A stretch of 64,000 nt of DNA from positions 609,877-673,876 of the forward strand of contig CABJBF010000002.1 of NCBI GenBank assembly GCA_902363805.1. The letters run 5' to 3'. Of the stretch, positions 1-8,166 are shown one piece after another. The translations under genes and the position numbers were made by a program. The DNA comes from Eubacteriaceae bacterium. Lineage in GTDB: Bacteria; Bacillota; Clostridia; Lachnospirales; Lachnospiraceae. Positions within the stretch are counted from its first letter, which is position 1, and each line of letters starts with the position of its first letter. The notes below the pieces were generated by a model. It did no database searches. It had not been told where the DNA came from and worked only from the letters and a program-made list of their open reading frames with translations.

Positions 1-429
1 TTGCAATTGGATTTTTTCTAAATATAGATTCAGATTATTTATCTGAGTATCCTTGTCCGTTATTCCAAGCAAATTTCCCATATCCTTTAAATCATTTAAA
101 TCAGATGCTTCAAGACTGGTTTTCGTCTTAATTTCTTTTTCTACATTTTCGCACCATACATCTGTTATTTCTCTTTCAGTATTTCCATTCAAATCCTTAA
201 CTACACTTTCCAAAAATTCCTTTATAAATTCTTTGGAATTTTTGGAGATTTTTGTAAAAACATAATCCAGATTCGAATTGTTATATTTAATTTCTCCACA
301 AATAAAAATAATTGTTTTCTTTATTTCCTCAAGCTGCCTTAGTCGATTTAAATAATTCGAACTAATCTCTTTGCCCGACATGCAACCCGCTACAATTAAA
401 AATGCTGCTCCAATAAACTTTATATACAT
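1..429 (-). CDS. spoIIIAB: Stage III sporulation protein AB, C-terminus cut by the window edge
   Basis: Translating the minus strand from the ATG at 429 gives 143 codons without a stop up to base 1. The product begins with a hydrophobic segment (about residues 4-16), continues as a charged helical protein, and carries the GNLLGITDKDTQ stretch typical of SpoIIIAB. In the family it is one of the eight SpoIIIA proteins of the mother-cell/forespore channel, made under sigma-E. The start overlaps the spoIIIAA stop by 10 bases, the usual translationally coupled AA-AB arrangement. About 30 residues are missing beyond the edge. Identity rests on motif, length and neighbour. Confidence 0.88.
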   Translation of the reverse strand, partial: MYIKFIGAAFLIVAGCMSGKEISSNYLNRLRQLEEIKKTIIFICGEIKYNNSNLDYVFTKISKNSKEFIKEFLESVVKDLNGNTEREITDVWCENVEKEIKTKTSLEASDLNDLKDMGNLLGITDKDTQINNLNLYLEKIQLQ

Positions 430-1265
430 TCATATTCTCCAATCTCTTCTATATAAATATATTTTTTAAACAAATCCTTATATTTTGTCACTTTTTCATT
501 TACATTGCTACCATGTGCTGTAGCAATAACACCAACCCCACTTTGCTTAGCAAAATATAAACCTTCTATATCTTCTTTATTTCCAATCTCATCAACAGCA
601 ATTATGTCGGGAGCCATTGCACGTATTGCCATGACTATTCCATCTTTTTTCTCAAATGCAGTCATAACATCTGTTCTTATTCCCAAATCATTTGTAGTCA
701 TTCCTTTATAACTTGCCGCAATTTCGCTTCGCTCATCAATTACAGATATATTGAACTTACCTTTATCACTTAAAAGCCTTATAATGTCCCTAAGTAATGT
801 TGTTTTTCCTTTTCCGGGCTCTGATATAATTAAAGTATTTTTAAATATGTTATTTTTATATAATTTTTCATATAAATCGTTTGCACATCCAAAAATTTCT
901 TTTGCAGACCTGAAATTTAAATACGATACATTATTTATATATTTAATTTCATTATTTTCATAAACTGCTTCACCACAAATTCCAATTCGATGCCCACCCT
1001 TTACGGTAATAAATCCTTTTTTTATTGAATTTTCATATGCGTATGTAGAGAATTCCGTAATTATGTTAAATATCCGATTCATATCTGTATTTTCAATTTT
1101 AATTCCATCGATTACATATTCTTTTTTTATTGTCCTAACGCAAATCGGTTTATTTACCCTTATTCTAATTTCCAATATTTGCTCTATATCAGGCACTTTA
1201 TTTTTTATTTCTAAGGCTATTTTTTGTGGCAAATACTCTAATACATTCTTTCTTTCATTTCCCAT
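420..1265 (-). CDS. spoIIIAA: Stage III sporulation protein AA, AAA-like ATPase
   Basis: 281 residues. A P-loop (SEPGKGKTTLL, about 148-158) and a Walker B strand (DIIAVDEIG, about 220-228) mark the secretion-type ATPase that powers the SpoIIIA-SpoIIQ channel between mother cell and forespore. The conserved DERSEIA motif lies near residue 177. The first P-loop residue is Ser rather than the common Gly. It is first in the spoIIIA operon and overlaps spoIIIAB. No Shine-Dalgarno is visible upstream of the ATG. A sigma-E-like -10 lies only a few bases before it, so the message may be nearly leaderless. Confidence 0.93.
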   Translation of the reverse strand: MGNERKNVLEYLPQKIALEIKNKVPDIEQILEIRIRVNKPICVRTIKKEYVIDGIKIENTDMNRIFNIITEFSTYAYENSIKKGFITVKGGHRIGICGEAVYENNEIKYINNVSYLNFRSAKEIFGCANDLYEKLYKNNIFKNTLIISEPGKGKTTLLRDIIRLLSDKGKFNISVIDERSEIAASYKGMTTNDLGIRTDVMTAFEKKDGIVMAIRAMAPDIIAVDEIGNKEDIEGLYFAKQSGVGVIATAHGSNVNEKVTKYKDLFKKYIYIEEIGEYECI

Positions 1266-1270
1266 ATTGA

Positions 1271-1298
1271 ATTATATGAGGACATGCCACAATTATGC
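1271..1298 (-). promoter_or_regulatory. Possible sigma-E-type promoter of spoIIIA
   Basis: Reading the minus strand, GCATAAT (1298-1292), 13 bases, then CATATAAT (1278-1271) resembles the sigma-E consensus KMATATT / CATACAMT. The spacer is one base short of the usual 14-15, and the -10 is only five bases from the ATG. Weak inference, helped by the known sigma-E control of spoIIIA operons. Confidence 0.3.
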
Positions 1299-1435
1299 TA
1301 TTTACTTTTTTTAATTTGGACTTTAAAATGGATTTATGTTATATATATAAATTTATTTTTTGCATCTGATTAGTATAATCCTTTATTAGGTTTATTAGGA
1401 TTACATTTATTACTTGCAATAGAATGGAGATTTTT

Positions 1436-2485
1436 ATGAAAAAAAAGTTATTAAAAACATTATGTTTAGCAGCACTTGGAATTTTTGCATGTTCTACTAT
1501 AACAATGGCTGAGGAAATTTCTACTTCTGCAGTTATACCTGAAACATCAACAACGGTTATTTCAACTACAGACGCTACTGTAGCATCTACTACAAATACA
1601 CCTACAGACGCTACTATAGTTAAGAAAAAGCCGAAAATTAAATCTACGATAAAAAAGATTTCACTTAACAAAACTGTTTTAAGATTAAACAAAAAGGATT
1701 CCCGTAGTCTTAAAGCACTTTATACTGACAAGAAAAAAGAAGGCATAATCTGGGTTAGCAAAAATCCATCTATTGCTAAAGTCAACAAAAAAGGCGTTGT
1801 TACAGGAAAGAAAAAGGGCACTACATATGTTTACTGTATGTCTAAGTCCAAAAAAGTTAAAGCCAAATGCAAGGTTGTTGTCGGAAATTTTAAATATATG
1901 GCTGTAACATTTGATGACGGTCCAAGTCCATACACAAAAAAATTAGTTGATTCGTTAAAAAAATATAATTACAATTCAACATTTTTTGTTGTTGGTCAGT
2001 ATGTAACTGCTAAAAAATCTGTTTTAAAAGAATCTTTTAACAACGGAAATGAAATCGGAAGTCATTCATATGACCATGCTAAATTAACCAGTTTATCAGA
2101 ATCAGATATTAAATATGAATTCAGCAAAACTAAATCTGTGGTTAAATCTGCAATTGGAATCTATCCTACACTTATAAGACCTCCATATGGAAGTTTTAAT
2201 GATACTGTATCAAAACTTGCAGATGTTCCTATGATTTACTGGTCTGTAGATACTCTTGACTGGAAAAATAGAAATGTTGATTATGTATATAAAGAAATTA
2301 TTAAAAGCGCTAACAAAGGAGAAATAATTCTTCTTCACGACTCACATCCTACATCTGTAGACGGATTCATTAAAGCGTTGCCTGAATTAAACAAAAAAAG
2401 CTATGAACTTGTAACTGTCAGTGAACTTTTCAAATTAAACAAAAAGAGCTTAAAACCCGGAACTATGTATTACAATTGCTATTAA
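1436..2485 (+). CDS. Secreted polysaccharide deacetylase with Ig-like (Big_2) domain
   Basis: 349 residues from the ATG at 1436, chosen because TGGAGA lies 7 bases upstream. An in-frame ATG at 1424 overlaps that ribosome site. A signal peptide (about 1-26) and a Ser/Thr-rich linker are followed by a Lys-rich Big_2-like domain (about 76-148) and a NodB domain (from about 153). The NodB domain has TFDDGPS, the metal-binding HSYDH pair, RPPYG, DTLDW and LLHDSH, so all catalytic motifs appear present. The family removes N-acetyl groups from peptidoglycan or other glycans outside the cell. Transcribed alone, divergent from spoIIIA. Confidence 0.88.
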   Translation: MKKKLLKTLCLAALGIFACSTITMAEEISTSAVIPETSTTVISTTDATVASTTNTPTDATIVKKKPKIKSTIKKISLNKTVLRLNKKDSRSLKALYTDKKKEGIIWVSKNPSIAKVNKKGVVTGKKKGTTYVYCMSKSKKVKAKCKVVVGNFKYMAVTFDDGPSPYTKKLVDSLKKYNYNSTFFVVGQYVTAKKSVLKESFNNGNEIGSHSYDHAKLTSLSESDIKYEFSKTKSVVKSAIGIYPTLIRPPYGSFNDTVSKLADVPMIYWSVDTLDWKNRNVDYVYKEIIKSANKGEIILLHDSHPTSVDGFIKALPELNKKSYELVTVSELFKLNKKSLKPGTMYYNCY

Positions 2486-2600
2486 ATTAAATATTGTATC
2501 ATTTATCTTTGTTACGTTTTTTTAACTAAACAAGTACCTTATAGAGATTGTTTCATATTATACGGTTTGAAACGTGCGCCGCAGGGCGTACCATTAAACA

Positions 2601-2635
2601 AAATGCGTAGTGCTTAATTTACACTACGCATTTTT
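2601..2635. terminator. Bidirectional intrinsic terminator
   Basis: A 10-bp perfect stem (ATGCGTAGTG with CACTACGCAT), extended by flanking A and T tracts, sits between the convergent deacetylase and pfkA genes and can serve both strands. Confidence 0.85.
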
Positions 2636-2669
2636 GTAATCAATAAATTTATTTGTCTAATCTGAGAGT

Positions 2670-3644
2670 CTAATCTGATAATAATAAACTTAATTTGTAC
2701 TGAAATGAATCAATCTGGCTATTCTGAATATTTAAAGCTTCATTTATTGAATAATCTATAAGCTTATCATCTTTTATAGCAACAATTCTGTTCTTATTGC
2801 CATTCACCAATATTTCCACGGCATAAGCCCCCATTAATGAACCATACATTCTATCCTTAGCTGATGGTTGTCCACCACGCTGGATATATCCTAATACTGA
2901 AACTCTTGATTCAATACCCGTTTTTTTCTTTATTAAATCAGCAAGTTCATTCGCATCTGTTACGCCTTCAGCAACCACAACTAAATAACTGTTTCTTCCA
3001 TCTTCATGTCGTCTCTTTATTGCATCTGTTACATTATCATAATTGCCATCCCATTTTTCAGGTAAAATAATAGCATCGGCTGATGTTGCCATTCCTGCCC
3101 ACAAAGCGATATATCCGCGTTTTCTTCCCATTACTTCTACAACGCTACATCTACCATGCGAAATAGATGAATCGCGGATTTTATCAATTGCTTCTGTCGC
3201 AGTATTTGCAGCAGTATCAAATCCTAACGTATATTCACTACATGAAACATCTCTATCAATTGTTCCTGGAATACAAGAAATGTTTATTCCTTCTTTTTCA
3301 AAATCAATTGCACCCCTTAAAGTTCCATCTCCGCCGATTGCCACAACAGCATCAACATTATTTTTTCTCAAATTATCTGCGGCCTGTTTTCTAAATTTTT
3401 CATCTAAAAATCTTTCGCTTCTGCTTGTGTATAAAATTGTGCCTCCCCGATTGTTTATATTTCTAACATCATCAGGCTCTAATTTTATAGTTTCCCAATC
3501 TATAAGTCCTTCGTATCCTCTAAAAATTCCAACTACTTCTATTCCAAAACGCACCGCACTAAATACAACTGCTCTTATAGCTGAATTCATTCCCGGTGCA
3601 TCTCCTCCACTTGTTAAAACTGCAATTTTTTTAATTTCACTCAT
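2670..3644 (-). CDS. pfkA: ATP-dependent 6-phosphofructokinase
   Basis: 324 residues, the usual PfkA length. Converts fructose 6-phosphate to fructose 1,6-bisphosphate in glycolysis. SGGDAPGMN at residues 12-20, GGDGT (a Gly, not Asp, after GGD points to ATP rather than pyrophosphate), PGTIDRD with the catalytic Asp, and VEVMGR for substrate binding. The residue between the two Asp is Arg, where E. coli has Asn (TIDND). Start supported by AGGAG about 8 bases upstream. Monocistronic, facing the deacetylase across a terminator. Confidence 0.95.
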   Translation of the reverse strand: MSEIKKIAVLTSGGDAPGMNSAIRAVVFSAVRFGIEVVGIFRGYEGLIDWETIKLEPDDVRNINNRGGTILYTSRSERFLDEKFRKQAADNLRKNNVDAVVAIGGDGTLRGAIDFEKEGINISCIPGTIDRDVSCSEYTLGFDTAANTATEAIDKIRDSSISHGRCSVVEVMGRKRGYIALWAGMATSADAIILPEKWDGNYDNVTDAIKRRHEDGRNSYLVVVAEGVTDANELADLIKKKTGIESRVSVLGYIQRGGQPSAKDRMYGSLMGAYAVEILVNGNKNRIVAIKDDKLIDYSINEALNIQNSQIDSFQYKLSLLLSD

Positions 3645-3735
3645 TTTATTTTTCTCCTCTTAATTAACTATATTACGTATACATTCTCTTCATATATTAT
3701 CCTATTTTTCACTATCTATTATTAGTGCTAAGCAT

Positions 3736-3780
3736 AAAAAAGCTCTTGCATTTTATATCTATTAATGCAAGAGCTTTTAT
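3736..3780 (-). terminator. Intrinsic terminator of the zinc-ribbon gene
   Basis: AGCTCTTGCAT (3741-3751) pairs perfectly with ATGCAAGAGCT (3765-3775). Read on the minus strand, the stem is followed by a run of T, just after the stop of the gene ending at 3788. Confidence 0.85.
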
Positions 3781-3787
3781 TTTATAT

Positions 3788-4501
3788 TTATTCTTCATAT
3801 ATACTCTGATATATATTCTCAATAAGTTCATCTATCAATGCCTCATCAGCATCCTCAAATTCATGCATCAATATGTTTTTTATTACCTCAGCACGGTTGA
3901 AAAATAATATTTCTACAGGATCATCCTGTGGTACTTCTTTATCAATTATTTCTTTTGTTATGTTTTCTTTTGCAAATTGATTAATTTTATTTATAAGTTT
4001 ATCCTCAATGTCAGCCTCAATTTTAACTTTTTTAGCATGCATAAATGATACAATTCCGGCAGCAAGGAATATTATAAACATTCCTCCTAAAACAGAATTA
4101 AACAACCATTTAGTCTGACTTGATATTGGAAATTTAATAACATTAATCCATTGAAGAATCATAACAAAAAGTCCAACTCCACCAACTAAAATCAATGTAT
4201 ATGCTGATGAATTTACATCTTCATATTTATCTGATAATTTCTGATATGTCTTTGCAGAACTCATAAATCTGCTTTCTTCATCTTCTTTGTCAACTGATAC
4301 ATTTCCATCCTCTAAAGATTCATATGTTTCGCCTAAATTAGCATTCTCTAATTCAGCATTAATTATATTCTCATTATCCATAATTTCTTCATCAGACTCA
4401 TTAGTTATATCATCTAAGTTGTCTACTAAATCGCAACCACATTCGTTGCATTTTTTTATTCCATCTACAAATTCGTATTTACATTTTGGGCAAAATGGCA
4501 T
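3788..4501 (-). CDS. Zinc-ribbon membrane protein of unknown function
   Basis: 237 residues. An N-terminal zinc ribbon (C4, C7, C18, C21, with an extra C23), an acidic linker (about 27-80), two membrane segments (about 101-120 and 132-155) and a charged C-terminal region. The layout resembles small zinc-ribbon membrane proteins common in Clostridia, but no function can be assigned. GGAGG lies 8 bases before the ATG. Upstream lies the tandem hairpin repeat array, so its promoter is close to or inside that array. Confidence 0.75.
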   Translation of the reverse strand: MPFCPKCKYEFVDGIKKCNECGCDLVDNLDDITNESDEEIMDNENIINAELENANLGETYESLEDGNVSVDKEDEESRFMSSAKTYQKLSDKYEDVNSSAYTLILVGGVGLFVMILQWINVIKFPISSQTKWLFNSVLGGMFIIFLAAGIVSFMHAKKVKIEADIEDKLINKINQFAKENITKEIIDKEVPQDDPVEILFFNRAEVIKNILMHEFEDADEALIDELIENIYQSIYEE

Positions 4502-4521
4502 TTACATTTCCTCCGTATACC

Positions 4522-4780
4522 GTATAATGATATTTACGGATTGTTTTGCACTTAGTGCTCTCACAATCCTAAAACATTTACTTTTATTGTATAATGATAT
4601 TTACGGATTGTTTCGCACTTCGTGCTTTCTCAATCCTAAAACATTTACTTTTATTGTATAATGATATTTACGGATTGTTTCGCACTTCGTGCTTTCTCAA
4701 TCCTAAAAACATTTACTTTTATTGTATAATGATATTTACGGATTGTTTCGCACTTCGTGCTTTCTCAATCCTAAAAACAT
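4522..4780 (+). repeat. Tandem array of 67-68 bp hairpin units (family B)
   Basis: Three full units (4522-4588, 4589-4655, 4656-4723) and a partial fourth (4724-4780), nearly identical except that the first has diverged. Each contains GGATTG ... CAATCC enclosing an inner hairpin GCAC-TTC-GTGC. The array fills most of the 430-bp divergent spacer between the zinc-ribbon gene and rlmH. It has no unique spacers, so it is not a CRISPR array. A solitary related copy lies at 32753-32789. Confidence 0.9.
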
Positions 4781-4877
4781 TCGGATTTCGCCCTATCGGG
4801 CTACTTCCTCATGTTTTACGGATACCATAAATGTGAGTTTTTTTGTGCAAGCACAAAAAACTCCCGCTTCGGTATCC
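4781..4877. repeat. Compound palindromes beside the repeat array
   Basis: Directly after the array, the sequence folds into a small GCCC-TATC-GGGC hairpin flanked by AACAT/ATGTT. A longer nested hairpin follows: GGATACC (4820-4826) pairs with GGTATCC (4871-4877), enclosing GAGTTTTTT..GCACAAAAAACTC-type arms around 4835-4863. The architecture mirrors the array units (GGAT..., inner hairpin, ...ATCC) with different sequence. Confidence 0.7.
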
Positions 4878-4931
4878 TTATATCATTATACTCTATTATT
4901 TGTTTTTGAACAAGGTGAAAGGATTTTAAAT

Positions 4932-5411
4932 ATGAAAATTACACTCATTACTGTTGGCAAAATTAAAGAAAATTTTTATAGAGATGCAATTGCTGAATAT
5001 TCTAAACGTCTTTCAAGATATTGCAAATTAAATATTGTTGAAGTTGCCGATGAAAAGACAATCGAAAACAGTTCCGATACAGAAATTAATTTAATTAAGG
5101 AAAAAGAAGCTGAACGAATTTTAAAGCACGTTCCAGACAACGCATATGTTATTACTTTAGAAATTTTAGGAAAGCAATTGGATTCCGTTGAATTATCTAA
5201 AAAGATTAATTCACTGGGAATAACCGGTGAAAGTCATATTATTTTTATTATTGGCGGTTCTTTAGGCTTACATGAAAGTGTTTCTAAACGTTCTGATTTT
5301 AAATTAAGCTTTTCAAAAATGACTTTTCCACACCAACTAATGCGTGTAATTTTATTAGAACAAATATATAGAAGTTACAGAATCATAAATAATGAACCTT
5401 ATCACAAATAA
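4932..5411 (+). CDS. rlmH: 23S rRNA pseudouridine-1915 N3-methyltransferase
   Basis: 159 residues, the standard RlmH length, starting [16 protein letters not shown]-fold methyltransferase that modifies helix 69 of 23S rRNA on the assembled 70S ribosome. The C-terminal knot is visible as IIGGSLGL, then [20 protein letters not shown] and the terminal YHK that marks the family. The frame is open further upstream through the repeat array, but homology starts at 4932, with GGTGAAAGGA as the ribosome site. Confidence 0.95.
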   Translation: MKITLITVGKIKENFYRDAIAEYSKRLSRYCKLNIVEVADEKTIENSSDTEINLIKEKEAERILKHVPDNAYVITLEILGKQLDSVELSKKINSLGITGESHIIFIIGGSLGLHESVSKRSDFKLSFSKMTFPHQLMRVILLEQIYRSYRIINNEPYHK

Positions 5412-5498
5412 ATCATAAATAAAGTTTGCGACACTTCATTCTTAACTTCGACATTTGAAAACTAAATTTTATAAAAGCAAATTATTCTACACAAAAAT

Positions 5499-5534
5499 CT
5501 AAAAAGCAGTGATTCTTAACTCACTGCTTTTTAG
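5499..5534. terminator. Bidirectional intrinsic terminator
   Basis: A perfect 14-bp inverted repeat (CTAAAAAGCAGTGA with its complement), 8-base loop, A and T tracts at the ends, between convergent rlmH and the ABC ATPase gene. Confidence 0.88.
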
Positions 5535-5598
5535 TATATATATCAAAAATAAATCTTAAAATGCTGTATATAAAACACTTTTACAATTCCATTAATCT

Positions 5599-6351
5599 TT
5601 ATAACACTTTTGATAAAAAGTCTTTTAATCTCTGGTTCTTTGGATGTTCAAATATTTCTTCCGGAGTACCTTCTTCAATTATTTTTCCCGCATCCATAAA
5701 TATAACTCTTGTTGCAACTTCTCTAGCAAATGCCATTTCATGTGTAACAACAGCCATTGTCATTCCTCTACGTGCCAAATCCTTCATAACACTTAAAACT
5801 TCACCTACCATTTCAGGATCAAGTGCTGATGTAGGTTCATCAAAAAGCATTACTTCCGGATCCATGCACAAAGCTCTTGCAATTGCAATTCTTTGTTTCT
5901 GTCCACCTGATAACTGTTTTGGATACGCCTCAGCACGATCAGCTAAATTAACAACTTTAAGAAGTTCCTTTGCCTTAGCCTCGGCTTCTTCTTTGTTTTT
6001 AATTTTGAGTTTTGTTGGTGCTATAGTCATATTCTTCATTACAGTCATATGAGGGAAAAGATTAAAATGCTGGAATACCATTCCCATTTTCTGTCTGTGT
6101 TTATCTATATTAGTTTTCTTCCCTAAAAGATTTTCACCTTCAAATATAATTTCTCCATCTGTAGGTATCTCTAAAAGGTTTAAACAACGGAGCATTGTAC
6201 TTTTACCACTACCTGAAGGTCCAATAATAACTACAACTTCTCCTTCGTTAATTGTAAGATTAATACCATCTAAAGCTTTGATAACTTCACCTTTGTAGTA
6301 TTTCTTTACATCTTTCACAACAATTAAAGGCTGACTATTATCTTTCATCAT
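5599..6351 (-). CDS. Polar amino acid ABC transporter, ATP-binding subunit
   Basis: 250 residues. Walker [11 protein letters not shown]-loop, signature LSGGQKQR, Walker [13 protein letters not shown] and switch His in VTHEM place it in the GlnQ/HisP class that energises uptake of polar amino acids. Two ATG codons are adjacent (6351 and 6348), and GGAG lies just upstream. The start overlaps the permease stop by 14 bases, so the two are translationally coupled. Third gene of the SBP-permease-ATPase operon. The exact substrate (Gln, Cys or another) cannot be read from the sequence. Confidence 0.93.
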   Translation of the reverse strand: MMKDNSQPLIVVKDVKKYYKGEVIKALDGINLTINEGEVVVIIGPSGSGKSTMLRCLNLLEIPTDGEIIFEGENLLGKKTNIDKHRQKMGMVFQHFNLFPHMTVMKNMTIAPTKLKIKNKEEAEAKAKELLKVVNLADRAEAYPKQLSGGQKQRIAIARALCMDPEVMLFDEPTSALDPEMVGEVLSVMKDLARRGMTMAVVTHEMAFAREVATRVIFMDAGKIIEEGTPEEIFEHPKNQRLKDFLSKVL

Positions 6352-7084
6352 TTCTTAGTCTCCTTTCTAATCTTCCAACTAAATAAGTAAAGAACATTAC
6401 CATTACCAAATAAATAACAGCAACTGTTATAAGTGGCATAAACGCACTATATGTTCTACTACGAATAATATCTCCACCCTTTGTTAAATCCTGGAGAGCA
6501 ACATAACCTGCAACTGATGTTTCCTTTAATAAAACAATAAATTCATTTGCAAGGGCAGGTAAAATATTCTTAAATGCCTGTGGAAGAATAATATAAATCA
6601 TTGTCTGAATGTAATTAAATCCTAAGCTTCTTCCTGCCTCAAACTGACCTCTGTCAATTGCCATAATACCGCTTCTAATTATCTCAGCAACATATGCACC
6701 TGAATTAATTCCAAACGACAAAATAGCAATAGGTACTTTATTATTTGATGCTGCAAAAATTACATAATACATAATCATTAACTGAACAACTACCGGTGTT
6801 CCTCTGATTACTGTTAAATATATCTTTGCTACTAAGTTTAAAATCTTTAATACTGCCTTACCGACTTTAGATTTCATACTTTCATAATTTGTATCATAAG
6901 TAGAACGGATAATAGCTATTACCGAACCTAAAACAATACCTAAAATAACTGCAAAGAATGTAACTTCAAGAGTTATTTTCAAACCGTCAGTCAAATATTT
7001 CCAACGGTTTTCCTTTATAAAATTAAGTACAAAATCATCTTTTATGTCAGCCATAGAAAAAGCTTTAATAATAAAATTCTCCAT
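6338..7084 (-). CDS. Polar amino acid ABC transporter, permease
   Basis: 248 residues of the HisM/GlnP permease family, with about five membrane segments and the cytoplasmic EAA-type loop ([14 protein letters not shown], then ILPQA). Forms the membrane channel with the ATPase encoded immediately downstream. Its start has GGAG about 7 bases upstream. Between this start and the upstream binding-protein gene lies one copy of the ~80-bp family A repeat, ending 16 bases before the ATG. Confidence 0.92.
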   Translation of the reverse strand: MENFIIKAFSMADIKDDFVLNFIKENRWKYLTDGLKITLEVTFFAVILGIVLGSVIAIIRSTYDTNYESMKSKVGKAVLKILNLVAKIYLTVIRGTPVVVQLMIMYYVIFAASNNKVPIAILSFGINSGAYVAEIIRSGIMAIDRGQFEAGRSLGFNYIQTMIYIILPQAFKNILPALANEFIVLLKETSVAGYVALQDLTKGGDIIRSRTYSAFMPLITVAVIYLVMVMFFTYLVGRLERRLRNDER

Positions 7085-7100
7085 TGTTTCTCCTATAAAA

Positions 7101-7180
7101 TATGTAATGCCCCCGCCCTTCGGTCAGTGGCTACTCGTCGGAAACCTCTATCTAAAATGAACTTTAGTCATTTTGTTTCC
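7101..7180 (-). repeat. Family A leader repeat, copy 1 (before the permease)
   Basis: An 80-bp copy whose minus-strand RNA holds GGAAAC...GTTTCC closing an AAAATGA/TCATTTT stem, then GACGAGTAGCCACTGACC-GAA-GGGCGGGG, which folds into a GC-rich hairpin. It lies in the message between the SBP stop and the permease ribosome site. Similar copies are at 8000-8078, 35024-35100 and 39354-39433. Confidence 0.85.
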
Positions 7181-7190
7181 TTATTACTAA

Positions 7191-7979
7191 TTATTCAGCA
7201 TTAATATACTTGTCAAGAATTTCCTGAATCTTTCCTTCATCTTTTAACTCTTTTAATGCATCATTAATTTTATCTGTTAACTTATCATTTCCCTTTTTAA
7301 TTGCAATCGCATAGTCTTCAGTTACATACTCAGTATCAAGAATCTTTAATCCTGAATTTGCAGCTACAAATTCTTTAGCAGGCTGATTATCAATAACTAC
7401 ACAATCAATTTTTCCTGCGATTAAAGCCTGAACAGCATCTGCACCTTTGTTAAATCTTTCAACTGTTCCTAATTTTTTGCCTTCAATATCATCTGTACAA
7501 TAAATATCACCTGTTGTTCCACTCTGTACACCTATAGAATGATTTGCTCCATCAGCAACTAAATCGTCAACTGTAGTAATATCTGAACCTTCTTTTACAA
7601 TAACAACCTGAACACCTGTTGCGTAACTGTCCGTAAAGTTAACATTTTTAAGTCTATCTTCTGTTACTGTCATTCCTGCAATACCAACATCTACTTTTCC
7701 ACTCTGTACTGCTGTAATGATTGAATCAAAGTTCATATCTTCAACCTGTAATTTAAGGTCTAATTTGTCAGCAATTGCCTGTGCTATTTCTACATCAATA
7801 CCTGTAACTTCACCGTCATCTCCATAATATTCATATGGTGGGAATTCTGCGTTTGTTCCCATAATTAACTTGTCTTCATTAACTGTTCCATTAGCTGTTT
7901 CTGATTTTTTACTTCCACATGCTGTAAACATTGATACAGCTAAAATTGCTGAAAGTGCTACTACTAATACTTTTTTCAT
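7191..7979 (-). CDS. Amino acid ABC transporter substrate-binding lipoprotein
   Basis: 262 residues of the SBP_bac_3 family. A lipoprotein signal peptide ends in MFTAC, so the Cys at about 21 would be lipidated and anchor the protein outside the membrane. The mature part has the family pattern: GTNAEFPPYEY, DVEIAQAIADKL, VGIAGMTVTEDR, then GVQSGTTGD. First gene of the transporter operon, with a strong AGGAGG ribosome site and a consensus promoter at 8100-8128. Its leader contains a family A repeat. Confidence 0.93.
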   Translation of the reverse strand: MKKVLVVALSAILAVSMFTACGSKKSETANGTVNEDKLIMGTNAEFPPYEYYGDDGEVTGIDVEIAQAIADKLDLKLQVEDMNFDSIITAVQSGKVDVGIAGMTVTEDRLKNVNFTDSYATGVQVVIVKEGSDITTVDDLVADGANHSIGVQSGTTGDIYCTDDIEGKKLGTVERFNKGADAVQALIAGKIDCVVIDNQPAKEFVAANSGLKILDTEYVTEDYAIAIKKGNDKLTDKINDALKELKDEGKIQEILDKYINAE

Positions 7980-7999
7980 TTGAATTTCCTCCTAAATAA

Positions 8000-8078
8000 T
8001 ATGTATTTCCCCGCCCTTCGGTCGGTGGCTATTCGTCGGAAACATTTACATAAAATGAACTTAGTTCATTTTGTTTCC
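8000..8078 (-). repeat. Family A leader repeat, copy 2 (before the SBP gene)
   Basis: A 79-bp copy with the longest A/T stem of the family (AAAATGAAC-loop-GTTCATTTT) and the GC hairpin CCGACC-GAA-GGGCGG. It lies between the promoter at 8100-8128 and the ribosome site, so it would be transcribed as the 5' leader. It ends 20 bases from the ATG. Confidence 0.87.
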
Positions 8079-8099
8079 TCCTATTTTTACAATAGGTTT

Positions 8100-8128
8100 A
8101 TTATACTTAAGACAATATAATTTTGCAA
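8100..8128 (-). promoter_or_regulatory. Sigma-A promoter of the amino acid transporter operon
   Basis: On the minus strand TTGCAA (8128-8123), 17 bases, TATAAT (8105-8100). The predicted start near 8093 places the family A repeat inside the mRNA leader. Confidence 0.8.
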
Positions 8129-8166
8129 CTATATTGAACTTATCATATTAATCTGTTGCTAACTGA

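Noticed and set aside
3043..3663. 206-codon plus-strand open frame opposite pfkA
   Set aside because: It is antisense to a clear 6-phosphofructokinase, has no ribosome site and no domain. It arises from codon bias on the other strand.
4522..4780. Possible CRISPR array
   Set aside because: Units abut with no unique spacers, and no cas genes are in the window.
4594..4830. Repeated peptide frame across the tandem array (M-I-F-T-D-C-F-A-L units)
   Set aside because: The peptide repeats only because the DNA repeats. Hairpins and copy-specific changes fit a DNA/RNA element, and no ribosome site is present.
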